DNA from: Delphinus delphis
Taxonomy: Eukaryota > Chordata > Mammalia > Artiodactyla > Delphinidae
Assembly: GCF_949987515.2 (NCBI RefSeq)
Contig: NC_082689.1
Coordinates: forward strand, 101,346,957 to 101,410,956
Direction of reading: 5' to 3'
DNA length: 64,000 nucleotides
A program made the position numbers and the translations under genes. Shown here one piece after another: positions 1 through 9,437 of the stretch. Position 1 is the first letter of the stretch; every line of letters starts with the position of its first letter. The notes under the pieces were generated by a model. The model was given only the letters and a program-made list of their open reading frames with translations. It did no database searches and had not been told where the DNA came from.

Positions 1-204
1 CTGTGGGAGAGAAAAATGTTTGTTGGACCAACAAGACAGGGTAAGTTACAATGAGCTTCTTGGGCAAAGATAGCATATAAGAATACTACCAGAGGAAACA
101 GTACAGAAAAAAATATCAACAGAAAGTGTATTTTTGACAAAATCTTATTAAATATTCACTAAATATTAGCCAATATACAACAGGCACTGATAGATAATTA
201 AATA
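1..204. other. AT-rich flank, nothing recognised
   Basis: AT-rich sequence with no gene and no repeat that I could identify. It sits next to the 3' end of the old L1 that begins near 205. Confidence 0.4.
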
Positions 205-523
205 AGTGGTGTTGAGTCTTTATTTTTTATTTTTATTGATATATAATTCATAGAATTCCTCATTTTAAAAGGTAAAATTTAATGATCTTTTAATATATTA
301 ACAAGATTGGGCAACCATCACCACTATGTAATTCCAGAATAATTTATCACCCCAGAAAGAAGTCTCATACCCAATCACAGTACAATTTGTCTCCTTTTTC
401 CTCTAACCCCAGTTCCTGGGAAACACTAATCTATTTTTAGGCTTTATGAAGTTGCTTATTCTGGACATTTCATATAAGTGGAATCATATTATATGTGACT
501 TATTTGGGTCTAGTTTCTTTCAT

Positions 524-656
524 ACCATCAGTGCTGAATACATAAACAAAATGTGGCATGTCCATACAACGGATTACTAAACCACATCATGGAACAAAGT
601 ACTAATTCATGCTAATACAAAAATAAACCTTGAAAATGTATGAAAGAAGATAAACC
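524..656 (+). mobile_element. L1 ORF2 3' segment in opposite orientation to its flanks
   Basis: This block reads as sense-strand L1 (ATAAACAAAATGTGGCATGT, then a tract matching the ORF2 C-terminus and the start of the 3' UTR). Both flanks read as antisense L1. In element coordinates the block belongs between the two flanks, so it looks like an inversion in place. A 17-base motif, GGGTCTAGTTTCTTTCA at 507-523, recurs as a near-perfect inverted copy at 640-656 and marks one breakpoint. Confidence 0.7.
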
Positions 657-1703
657 CAAAAAAGTTTAGAATTTTTTTTTTTTTTACTTTTTGGTTATTA
701 TGAATAATGCTGCTATGAAAATTCCTGTATTTTTTTGTGATTATGTTTCGGTTCTCTTATATAACTAGGGGTAGAATTGTTCCTGTCACATTATAACTCT
801 GTGTTTAACATTTTGAGAAACTGCCAAACTGTTTTCCAAAGTGACTGCCATTTTACATTCCTACCAGCAACATCTGAGAGTTCTAATTTATATATACCCC
901 AGCAAAACGGTTGTTACTACCTGAACTTTTGATTATAGCCATTCCAGTGAGAATGAATGAGTAGTATCTCACTACTATTTTAATTTGCAGTTCCTTGATG
1001 TTTAATGATGTTGAGCATCTTTTTATGTACTTCTTAGCCATTTGTATATCATCTTTGGAGAAATATCTGTTCAAATCATTGCTGATTTTTCAACTGAATT
1101 ATTGTCTGTTTATTTTTAAGTTGTAGGAGCTCTTTATATATTCTGGACACTAGGCCCTTATAAGATTATTATTTGTAAACATTTTCTTCTATTCAGTGGG
1201 CTATATTTTCATTTTCTTGATTGTACCCCTTTAAACAAAAAAGTTTTTAATGTTATTTAAGTCTCATTTATCTACTTTTCTTCCCTTGCTTGTGCTTTAG
1301 GTATCACAGCAAAGAAACCCTGGCTAATTCAAGGTCTAATAAATTTATATTGATTTTTTTTCCTAAGAATTTTAGGAAAAAATTACATTTAATTAAATTA
1401 CATTTAATTATTTGATCCTTTTTGAGTTAACTTTTGTATGTGGTGTGAAGTAGGGAGTCCAATGTCATGTTCTTGAATTGGAATATCCAATTGTCCTAGA
1501 ACCATTTGTTGAAAAGACTATCTTTTCCCCACTAAGTTTTCTTGGCACTTTTGTTAAAAAATCAATTGACCATAATGCATGGGTTTATTTCTGAACTCTA
1601 AATTCTATTTTATTGATTTATTTATCTCTCACCATGCCATCACCATACAGTCTTGGCAGCCTTGTATTTTTTCTAATTCGGGAGTATGAGTACTCCAACT
1701 TTT

Positions 1704-1898
1704 TGTGTGTGTGTGAGATGACCTGCTTTGGTTTTTTAAAACTTTTTATTTTATATTGTAGTATAGTTGATTAACAATGTTGTGGTGGTTTCAGGTGTAC
1801 AGCAAAGTGATTCAGTTATACATATACATGTATCTATTATTTTTCAAATTCTTTTCCCATTTAGGTTGTTACATGGTATTGAGCAGAGTTCCCTGTGC
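1704..1898 (-). mobile_element. L1 3' end nested in old L1, antisense
   Basis: The plus strand reads TATTGTAGTATAGTTGATTA, then GTGTACAGCAAAGTGATTCA and TTCCCTGTGCTACTCC, which is the 3' UTR of a cetartiodactyl-age L1 and is quite unlike the older L1 around it. The old L1 continues on both sides (TACTCCAACTTTT at 1691-1703, TACTCCAAATTTA at 1899-1911), and these two tracts look like a 13-base target duplication with small differences. A GT-rich stretch of about 30 bases lies between the left duplicate and the T-rich tail. Confidence 0.7.
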
Positions 1899-2359
1899 TA
1901 CTCCAAATTTATTCTTAATTTTCAAGATTGTTTTGGCTGTTCTGGATACCTTGCATTTCCATGTGAATTTTAGGATTAGCTGTTAAGTTTATAAGGAAAA
2001 AAAAAACTAGTTGAGATTTAATAATAATGGCAAGGGGGATTACTGTAAGTCTAGACTTCAATTTATAGAATGCTACAATTCTACAATATTATGTCTTCTA
2101 ATCCATGTCTTTCCATTTATTTAGTTCTTTAATTTCTTTCAATAATATTTTATAGTTTTCAGGATACAAGTCATACATTCCTTTTGTTAAATCTGTTCCT
2201 AAGTTGTTTGTTCATTTTTATGTTACTATAAATGAAATTATTTTCTTAATTTCATTTTTATGTCACTCATTCTGTTCATTGCAAGTGTAAAGAAATATTT
2301 TTATTTTATATATTGATTTTGCATCAAGTCACCTTGTTGAACTTATTTATTACCTCTCA

Positions 2360-2361
<2 letters not shown>

Positions 2362-2401
<40 letters not shown>
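2362..2401. repeat. (GT)n microsatellite
   Basis: About 20 uninterrupted GT units immediately after the old L1. Confidence 0.95.
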
Positions 2402-2403
<2 letters not shown>

Positions 2404-2483
2404 CTATGAGGGGTAGTAGATATTCTGGAAATGAAATTACAGAATCAACTTAGAGGTAGTATGTATAATTTTACCATAAGCAA

Positions 2484-2790
2484 CATAGTGTCATACTAAG
2501 AAGCACAAATTCTAGAGTCAAACTTCCAGGGCTCAAATCCCATCTTGGCTACTTCTGAGTTAAGTATACTTGGGCTATTAAAATATACTATTTGAATATA
2601 CTAAATATACTATTTAAATATACTATTTAAATTTAAATTTAAACTGAGATTTAAATTTAAATCTCAGTCTCCTTTTTGACAAATGAGGTTCCAGTGAATA
2701 CCTACTTCATAGAGTTTTTCTGAGGATTAAATAAGTTAACATATTACAATGCCTGCTAACAGTGAGTATTATATAAATATCAACTATTAT
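2484..2790 (+). mobile_element. MIR SINE, sense, split by an AT-rich insert
   Basis: A MIR-like order can be followed: CAAATTCTAGAGTCAAACTTCC and GGGCTCAAATCCCATCTTGG at the tRNA-derived 5' part (B-box-like GGCTCAAATCC), then CAGTCTCCTTTTTGACAAATG and GAGGATTAAATAAGTTAACA in the core. The two parts are separated by about 90 bases of AT-rich sequence that is not MIR. Divergence is high, as expected for this old family. Confidence 0.7.
2577..2664. repeat. AT-rich palindromic tract inside MIR
   Basis: The motif AATATACTATTT recurs several times and is followed by an inverted pair, CTGAGATTTAAATTTAAATCTCAG at about 2644-2667, which is self-complementary over its whole length, next to AAATTTAAATTTAAA. 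This can fold as a hairpin or cruciform and is an insert or local expansion in the MIR core. Confidence 0.75.
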
Positions 2791-2791
2791 C

Positions 2792-3921
2792 ATTTATATA
2801 TAGAAAATACAAAACAGACAGAAATACACATTTCATAATATAAATTATAGTAAAGTAAATCTTAGCAAAATCTTGTCAGTTGTTGGGGATTCCAGGAAGA
2901 AACAATGATTCTCAATATTGAAGGTGAGGCAGATTCCTCTAGGGTATATTCAAATCTTAGGTCAAAAGCATATGCTTGTGATTATCAGGGGTCTGAGTGT
3001 AAGAAGGTGGAGAAAAGCAGTACAAAAGTCCATGAATTGTGCCATTTTCAATATACTCTACCATCCTCTCTAACCTTTGAACAGCCGCTAGAATTACGGT
3101 GCATTTTCTTAACCAAATCACCAATATCACATTATGAGCCAAAGTTTTACTTTTAATTGTACACATAAATCCACAATAGGATGAATACAGGGTCTGCATT
3201 AGGGAGTCTAGAAGCTCTGAGCTTCTCATTGCTAATATGCATCAACTCCACACCATTCCTCAAATTTGCTTTTGGACTAAGATTTCTTCAGTCATACAAG
3301 GACATGTGGCCCTTTCAGTCATGGTAGTTCTAGGTGGTTGACTTGGAAAAGAATTTATCTTGAACTCTGGGACTGTGGACACAGGAATGTCTGACTGGGA
3401 AATGGCCTGAGAGTATTTCTCTCTTAAACTTTTAGTTTTGAGGCGGCAAGTCAGGATGTGGGAGAGAGATGAAATAGTTGGCAGTACTGAAACCTTACAT
3501 GTGGTTTGTATCTTAGGGGAGCCTCAGGCTTTTTCTTTTCCAGTTAGCTAACAATCCAATGGGGTCAAGTGGAATGCTAGAAAGAAAGAGGAAATGCATG
3601 ATTGGTCTGGGTATCTTTATAGGTAAAAATACTCTTTAACTTTCTGGGATTAAAGAATATACGTCCAGAATATATGGGATAACTTAGGCAAGTTGTAAAT
3701 GATGTATGAAATGAAAAATCCTCAGGAGTATGGCTCTGCAAACACTATCATGCTAGGACATTTACAGCTGTATTAAGCTTAAACAGAGCAGAAAGATCTA
3801 AAATTTTCAGATGAAAAAGGACAGTTTGCAGGTATGCATATGGACATGCATATGCACACATGAACATACACAAAAGAAAAAGCTCTTATTTTTTACATTC
3901 TCATTCACAGAAGTAATTATA
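2792..3921. other. No recognised element
   Basis: I see no known repeat or gene here. Short open frames on both strands between 2905 and 3229 have no protein-like composition, splice context or codon bias that I would trust. Confidence 0.4.
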
Positions 3922-4668
3922 GAAGTATTTTTCTTTTTTTTCTTTAATAAATACTTTATTATTTTTAAAAATCTTTATTGGAGTATAATTGTTTTACAAT
4001 GGCGTGTTAGTTTCTGCTTTATAACAAAGTGAATCAGCTATACATATACATATATCCCCATATCTCCTCCCTCTTGCGTCTCCCTTCCACCCTCCCTATC
4101 CCACCCCTCTAGGTGGTCACAAAGCACTGAGCTGATCTCCCTGTGCTATGTGGCTTCTCCCCACTTACTATCTATTTTATGTTTGGTAGTGTGTATATGT
4201 CCATGCCACTCTCTCATTTCATCCCAACTTACCCTTCCCTCTCCCCATGTCCTCAAGTCCACTCTCTACGTCTGCATCTTTATTCGTGTCCTGTCCCTAA
4301 GTTCATCAGAACCAGTTTTGTTTTTTTTTTAGATTCCATATATATGTGTTAGCATATGGTATTTCTTTTTCTCTTTCTGAACTTACTTCACTCTGAATGA
4401 CAGACTCTAGGTCCATCCACCTCACTACAAATAACTAAATTTTGCTTCTTTTTATGGCTAACTAATATTCCATTGTATATATGTGCCACATCTTCTTTAT
4501 CCATTCATCTGTCGATGGACACAGGTTGATTCCATGTCCTGGCTATTGTAAATAATGCTGCAATGAACATTGTGGTACATGTCTCTTTTTGAATTATGGT
4601 TTTCTCAGGGTATATGCCCAGTGCAAGGGGGTTCCCCTTTCTCCACAACCTCTCCAGCATTTATTGTT

Positions 4669-4670
<2 letters not shown>

Positions 4671-4711
<41 letters not shown>
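4671..4711. repeat. (TA)n microsatellite in SINE tail
   Basis: About 20 TA units forming the tail of the antisense SINE. It gives spurious Ile-Tyr repeat reading frames on both strands. Confidence 0.95.
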
Positions 4712-4721
<10 letters not shown>

Positions 4722-4915
4722 TTTGCTGTACTCAGGCCTCTCACTGTTGTGGCCTCTCCCGTTGCAGAGCACAGGCTCTGGACGCACAGGCTCAGCGGCC
4801 ATGGCTCACGGGCCAGCTGCTCTACAGCATGTGGGATCTTCCCGGACTGGGACATGAACCCGTGTCCCCTGCATTGGCAGGCGGACTCTCATCCACTGCG
4901 CCACCAGGGAAGCCC
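4673..4915 (-). mobile_element. CHR-type tRNA-derived SINE, antisense, in L1-A
   Basis: The plus strand ends in GCGCCACCAGGGAAGCCC, the complement of the CHR 5' start, with a B-box complement at GGACATGAACCCGTGTCC (4850-4867). The tail is a long (TA)n run. It splits L1-A ORF2 and is flanked by TGTTTGTA at 4665-4672 and 4916-4923. The L1-B copy of the same L1 site has no insertion, which confirms the boundaries. Confidence 0.93.
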
Positions 4916-6453
4916 TGTTTGTAGATATTTTGATGATGGTCATTCTTACCAGTGTGAGGTGATACCTCATTGTAGTTTTGATTTTCATTTCTCTAGTGAT
5001 GTTGAGCACCCTTTCATGTGTTTGTCAGCAATCTGTATGTCTTCTTTGGAGAAATGTCTATTTAGGTCTTCTGTGCATTTTTGGATTGGGTTGCTTGTTT
5101 TTCTCATATTGAGCTGCATGAGATGTTCGTATATTTGGAAATTTATTCTTTGTCAGTTGCTTCATTTGCAAATATTTTCTCGATTCTGAGGGTTGTCTTT
5201 TCATCTTGTTTATGGTTTCTTTTGCTGTGCAAGAGCTTTTAAGCTCCATTAGGTCCCTTTTCTTTTTTTTTTTTTTCCATTTCTCTAGGAGGTGGGTCAA
5301 AATAGATCTTGCTGTGATTTTATGTCATAGAGTGTTCTGCCTATGTTTTCTTCTAAGAGTTTTATACTGTCTGGCCTTACATTTAGGTCTTTAATACATT
5401 TTGGGTTTATTTTTGTATACGGTTCTAAGGAGTGTTCTAATTTCATTCTTTTACATGTAGCCGTCCCGTTTTCCCAGCACCACTTATTGAAGAGGCTGTC
5501 TTTTCTCCATTGTATATTCTTGTCTCCTTTATCAAGGATAAGGTGACTGTAGGTGTGTGGGTTTACCTCTGGAGTTTCTATCCTGTTCCATCGATCTATA
5601 TTTCTGTTTCTGTGCCAATACCATACTGTTTAGATTACTGTAGCTTTGTAGTAGTCTGAAATCAGGGAGTCTGATGCCTCCAGCCCCATTTTGCTTTCTC
5701 AAGATTGCCTTGGCTATTTGGGATTGTTTGTTTTTCCATACAAATTGTGAATTTTTTTGTTTTAGTTCTGTGAAAAATGCCATTGGTAGTTTGATAAGGA
5801 TCGCACTGAATGTGTAGATTGCTTTGGGTAGTATAGTCCTTTTCACAATGTTGATTCTTCCAATCCAAGAACATGGTATATCTCTCCATCTGTTTGTATC
5901 ATCTTTAATTTCTTTCATCAGTGTCTTATAGTTTTCTGCATACAAGTCTTTTGTCTCCTTAGGTAGGTTTATTCCTGGGTATTTTATTCTTTTTGTTGCA
6001 ATGGTAAATGGGAGTGTTTCCTTAATTTCTATTTCAGATTTTTCATCATTAGTGAATAGGAATGGAGATTTCTGTGAATTAATTTTTTATCCTGCAACTT
6101 TACCAAATTCATTGATTAGCTCTAGTAGCTTTCTGGTAGTGTCTTTAGGATTCTGTATGTATAGTAGCATGTCATCTGCAAACAGTGACAGCTTTACTTC
6201 TTTTCTGATTTGGATTCCTTTTATGTCTTTTTCTTCTCTGATTGCTGTGGCTAAAGCTTCCAAAATTATGTTGAATAATAGTGGTGAGAGTGGGGACCTT
6301 TGTCTTGTTCCTGATCTTAGTGGAAATGGTTTCAGTTTTTCACCATTGTGAATGATATTGGCTGTGGATTTGTCATATATGACATTTATTGTGTTGAGGT
6401 AAGTTCCTGCTAGGCCTACTTTCTGGAGGGTTTTTATCTTAAATGGGTTTTGA

Positions 6454-6656
6454 GGGCTTCCCTGGTGGCGCAGTGGTTGAGAGTCCACCTGCCGATGCAG
6501 GGGACACGGGTTCGTGCCCCAGTCCGGGAAGATCCCACATGCTGCGGAGCGGCTGGACCCATGAGCCACGGCTGCTGAGCCTGCACGTTCAGAGCCTGTG
6601 CTCTGCAACGGGAGAGGCCACAACAGTGAGAGGCCCGCGTACGGCAAAGAAAAAAA
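6454..6656 (+). mobile_element. CHR-type tRNA-derived SINE, sense, in L1-A
   Basis: Starts GGGCTTCCCTGGTGGCGCAG with an A box (TGGCGCAGTGG) and a B box (GGTTCGTGCCC) at the spacing expected of a tRNA-derived Pol III promoter, and ends in a short A run. Flanking target copies are AAATGGGTTTTGA at 6441-6453 and AAATCAGTTTTGA at 6657-6669 (two mismatches). It is the copy closest to the standard cetacean sequence in the window. Confidence 0.94.
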
Positions 6657-8507
6657 AAATCAGTTTTGAATTTTGTCAAAAGCTTTTTCTGCGTCTATTG
6701 ACATGATCATATGGTTTTTATCCTTCAATTTGTTAATTTGGTGTATAACATTGATTGATTAACGTATATTGAAGAATCCTTGCATTTCTGGGATAAATCC
6801 ACTTGATCATGGTGTATGACCCTTTTAATGTGCTGTTGGATTCTGTTTGCTCGTATTTTGTTGAGGAATTTTGCATCTATGTTCATCAGTGATATTGGCC
6901 TGTATTTTTCTTTCTTTGTGACATTTTTGTCTGGTTTTGGTATCAGGGTGATAGTGGCCTCATAGAATGAGTTTGGGAGTGTTCCTTCGTCTGCTATATT
7001 TTGGAACAGTTTGAGAAGGACAGATGTTAGCTTTTTTCTAACTGTTTGATAGAATTCACCGGTGAAGCCATCTGGTCCTGGGCTTTTTTTGTTGTAAGAT
7101 TTTTAATCACAGTCTCAATTTCAGTGCTTGTGATTGGTCTGTTTATATTTTCTATTTCTTCCTGATTCAGTCTTGGAAGGTTGTGCATTTCTAAGAACTT
7201 CTCCATTTCTTCCAGGTTGTGCATTTTACTGGCATATAGTTGCTTGTAGTAACCTCTCATGATCCTTTGTATTTCTGCAGTGTCAGTTGTTACTTCTCCT
7301 TTTTCATTTCCAACTCTATTGATTAGAGTCTTCTCCCTTTTCTTCGTGAAGAGTCTGCTAGTGGTTTATCAATTTTGTTTATCTTCTCAAAGAAGAAGCT
7401 TTTAGTTTTATTGATCTTTGCTATTGTTTTCTTCATTTCTTTTTCATTTTTTTCTAAACTGATATTTATGATTTCTTTCCTTCTGCTAACTTTGGGGATT
7501 TTTTGTTCTTCTTTCTCTAGTTGCTTTAGGTATAAGGTTATGTTGTATATTTGAGATGCTTCTTGTTTCGTGAGGTAAGATTGTATTGCCATAAATTTCC
7601 CTCTTAGAACTGCTTTTGCTGCATCCCATTGGCTTTGGGTTGTCGTGTTTTCATTGTCATTTTTCTCTAAGTGTTTTTTGATTTCCTCTTTGATTTCTTC
7701 AGTGATCTCTTGGTTATTAAGTAGTGTACTGTTTAGCCTCCATGTGTTTGTATTTTTTATAGATTATTTCCTTAATTGATATCTAGTATCATAGCGTTGT
7801 GTTTGGAAAACATACTTGATACAATTTCAATTTTCTTAAATTTACCAAGGCTTGATTTGTGACACAAGATATGATCTATCCTGGAGAATGTTCCATGAAC
7901 ACATGAGAAGAAAATGTATTCTGTTGTTTTTGGATGGAATTTCCTATAAATATCAATTAAGTCCATCTTTTTTAATATATAAATTTAAGCTTGTGTTTCC
8001 TTATTTATTTTCATTTTGGATGACCTGTCTTTTGGTGAAAGTGGGGTGTTAAAGTCCCCTATTAAGATTGTGTTACTTTCGATTTCCCCTTTCATGGCTG
8101 TTAGCATTTGCCTTATGTATTGAGGTGTTCCTATGCTGGGTGCATAAATATTTACAATTGTTATATCTTCTTCTTGGATTGATCTCTTGATCACTATGTA
8201 GTGTCCTTCTGTGTCTCTAGTAATAGTCTTTATTTTAAAGCCTATTTTGTATGATATGAGAATTGCTACTCCTGCTTTCTTTTGATTTCCATTTGCATGG
8301 AATATCTTTTTCCATGCCCTCACTTTCAGTCTGTATATGTCCCTAGGTCTCAAGTGGGTCTCTTGTAGACAGCATATATATGGGTCTTGTTTTTGAATCC
8401 ATTCATCCAGTCTATGCCTTTTGAGTGGAGCATGTAATCCATTTACATTTTAGGTAATTATCAAAATGTATGTTCTTTTTAGCATTTTCTTAATTGTTTT
8501 GGGTTTG

Positions 8508-9437
8508 TTATTGTAGATCTTTTCCTCTTCTTGTGTTTCCTGCCAAGAGAAGTTCCTTTAGCATTTGTTGTAAATCTGGTTTGGTGGTGCTGAATTCTCT
8601 TAGCTCTTGCTTGTCTGTGAAGGTTTTAATTTTTCTGTTGAATCTGAATGAGATCCTTGCTGGGTAGAATAATCTTGGTTGTAGGTTTTTCCTTTCCATC
8701 ACTTTAAATATGTCCTGTCAGTCCCTTCTGGCTTACACAGTTTCTGCTGAAAGGTCAGCTGTTAACCTTATGGGGATTCCCTTGTATGTTATTTGTTGTT
8801 TTTCTCTTGCTGCTTTTAATATTTTTTTCTTTGTATTTAATTTTTGATAGTTTGATTAATATGTGTCTTGGAGTGTTTCTCCTTGGATTTATCGTGTATG
8901 GGACTTTCTGCACTACTTGGATTTGTTTAACTATTTCCTTTCCCATATTAGGGAAGTATTCAACTATAATCTCTTCAAATATTTTCTCAGTCCCTTTCTT
9001 TTTCTCTTCTTCTTCTGAGATCCATGTAATTCGAACACTGGTGCATTTAATGTTGTCCCAGAGGTCTCTAAGACTGTGCTAAATTCTTTTCATTCTTTTT
9101 TCTTTATTCTGCTCTGCAGTAGTTATTTCCACTATTTTATTTTCCAAGTCACTTATCCGTTCTTCTGCCTCAGTTTTCTGCTATTGATTCCTTCTAGAGA
9201 ATTTTTAATTTCACTGATTGTGTTGTTCATCATTGTTTGTTTGCTCTTTAGTTCTTCTAGGTCCTTGTTAAATGTTTCCTGTATTTTCTCCATTCTATTT
9301 CCAAGATTTTGGATCATCTTTCCTATCATTATTCTGAATTCTTTTTCAGGTAGACTGCCTATTTCCTCTTCATTTGTTTGGTCTGGTGGGTTTTTACCTC
9401 ACTCCTTCATCTGCTCTGTGTTTCTGTGTCTTCTCAT
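8508..9437 (-). pseudogene. L1-A ORF1 (RNA-binding chaperone), broken
   Basis: ORF1 of the same L1. The start ATG is at 9437-9435 and the product begins MRRHRNTEQMK, as in other mammalian L1 ORF1 proteins. The C-terminal domain is readable in two pieces. One, at 8755-8946, contains the conserved run INPRRNTPRHILIKLSKIK; the other, at 8508-8702, contains FTDKQELREF. The N-terminal coiled coil between them is disrupted by stops and shifts. About 310 codons in total, close to the family's usual 330-340. It lies directly upstream of ORF2 with a short gap, the normal L1 arrangement. Confidence 0.87.

Larger units (their letters stand above)
205..2360 (-). mobile_element. Old L1 LINE (mammalian L1M type), antisense, with internal inversion
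   Basis: Read on the minus strand this is the 3' half of an ancient L1. The 3' UTR lies near 205-523, where the plus strand reads GCAACCATCACCACTATGTA and CTGGACATTTCATATAAGTG, both typical of old mammalian L1 3' ends. The second part of ORF2 runs from about 680 to 2360, including a segment near 1040-1080 matching the stretch just before the cysteine-rich tail and segments near 1440-1560 matching the region after the reverse transcriptase. The frames are full of stops. The copy is cut by an inverted block (524-656) and by a younger L1 3' end (1704-1898). The exact 5' end is unclear and blends into the (GT)n tract. Confidence 0.8.
4325..8490 (-). pseudogene. L1-A ORF2 (endonuclease and reverse transcriptase), broken
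   Basis: Remains of the L1 ORF2 protein, which in live elements nicks DNA and copies L1 RNA into it. Reading from 8490 downwards on the minus strand: the apurinic-type endonuclease domain is around 8490-7770, with a recognisable piece at 7985-8353. The reverse transcriptase is around 7300-5900, and its FADDM active-site motif is encoded at 6168-6182. The thumb and following region are readable in a 137-codon open piece at 5532-5945. The C-terminal part runs towards 4330 and is split by the SINE at 4673-4915. A second SINE at 6454-6656 splits the reverse transcriptase. Stops and frame changes are scattered throughout. Family assignment is firm; the exact start and stop are approximate. Confidence 0.88.

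Noticed and set aside
4589..5189. Open frames up to 197 codons on the plus strand
   Set aside because: They run through antisense L1, the (TA)n tract and the SINE; they are shadow frames with no coding evidence.
6454..6656. tRNA gene suggested by A and B boxes
   Set aside because: The boxes belong to a CHR SINE; there is no cloverleaf and the flanks show a target duplication and A tail.
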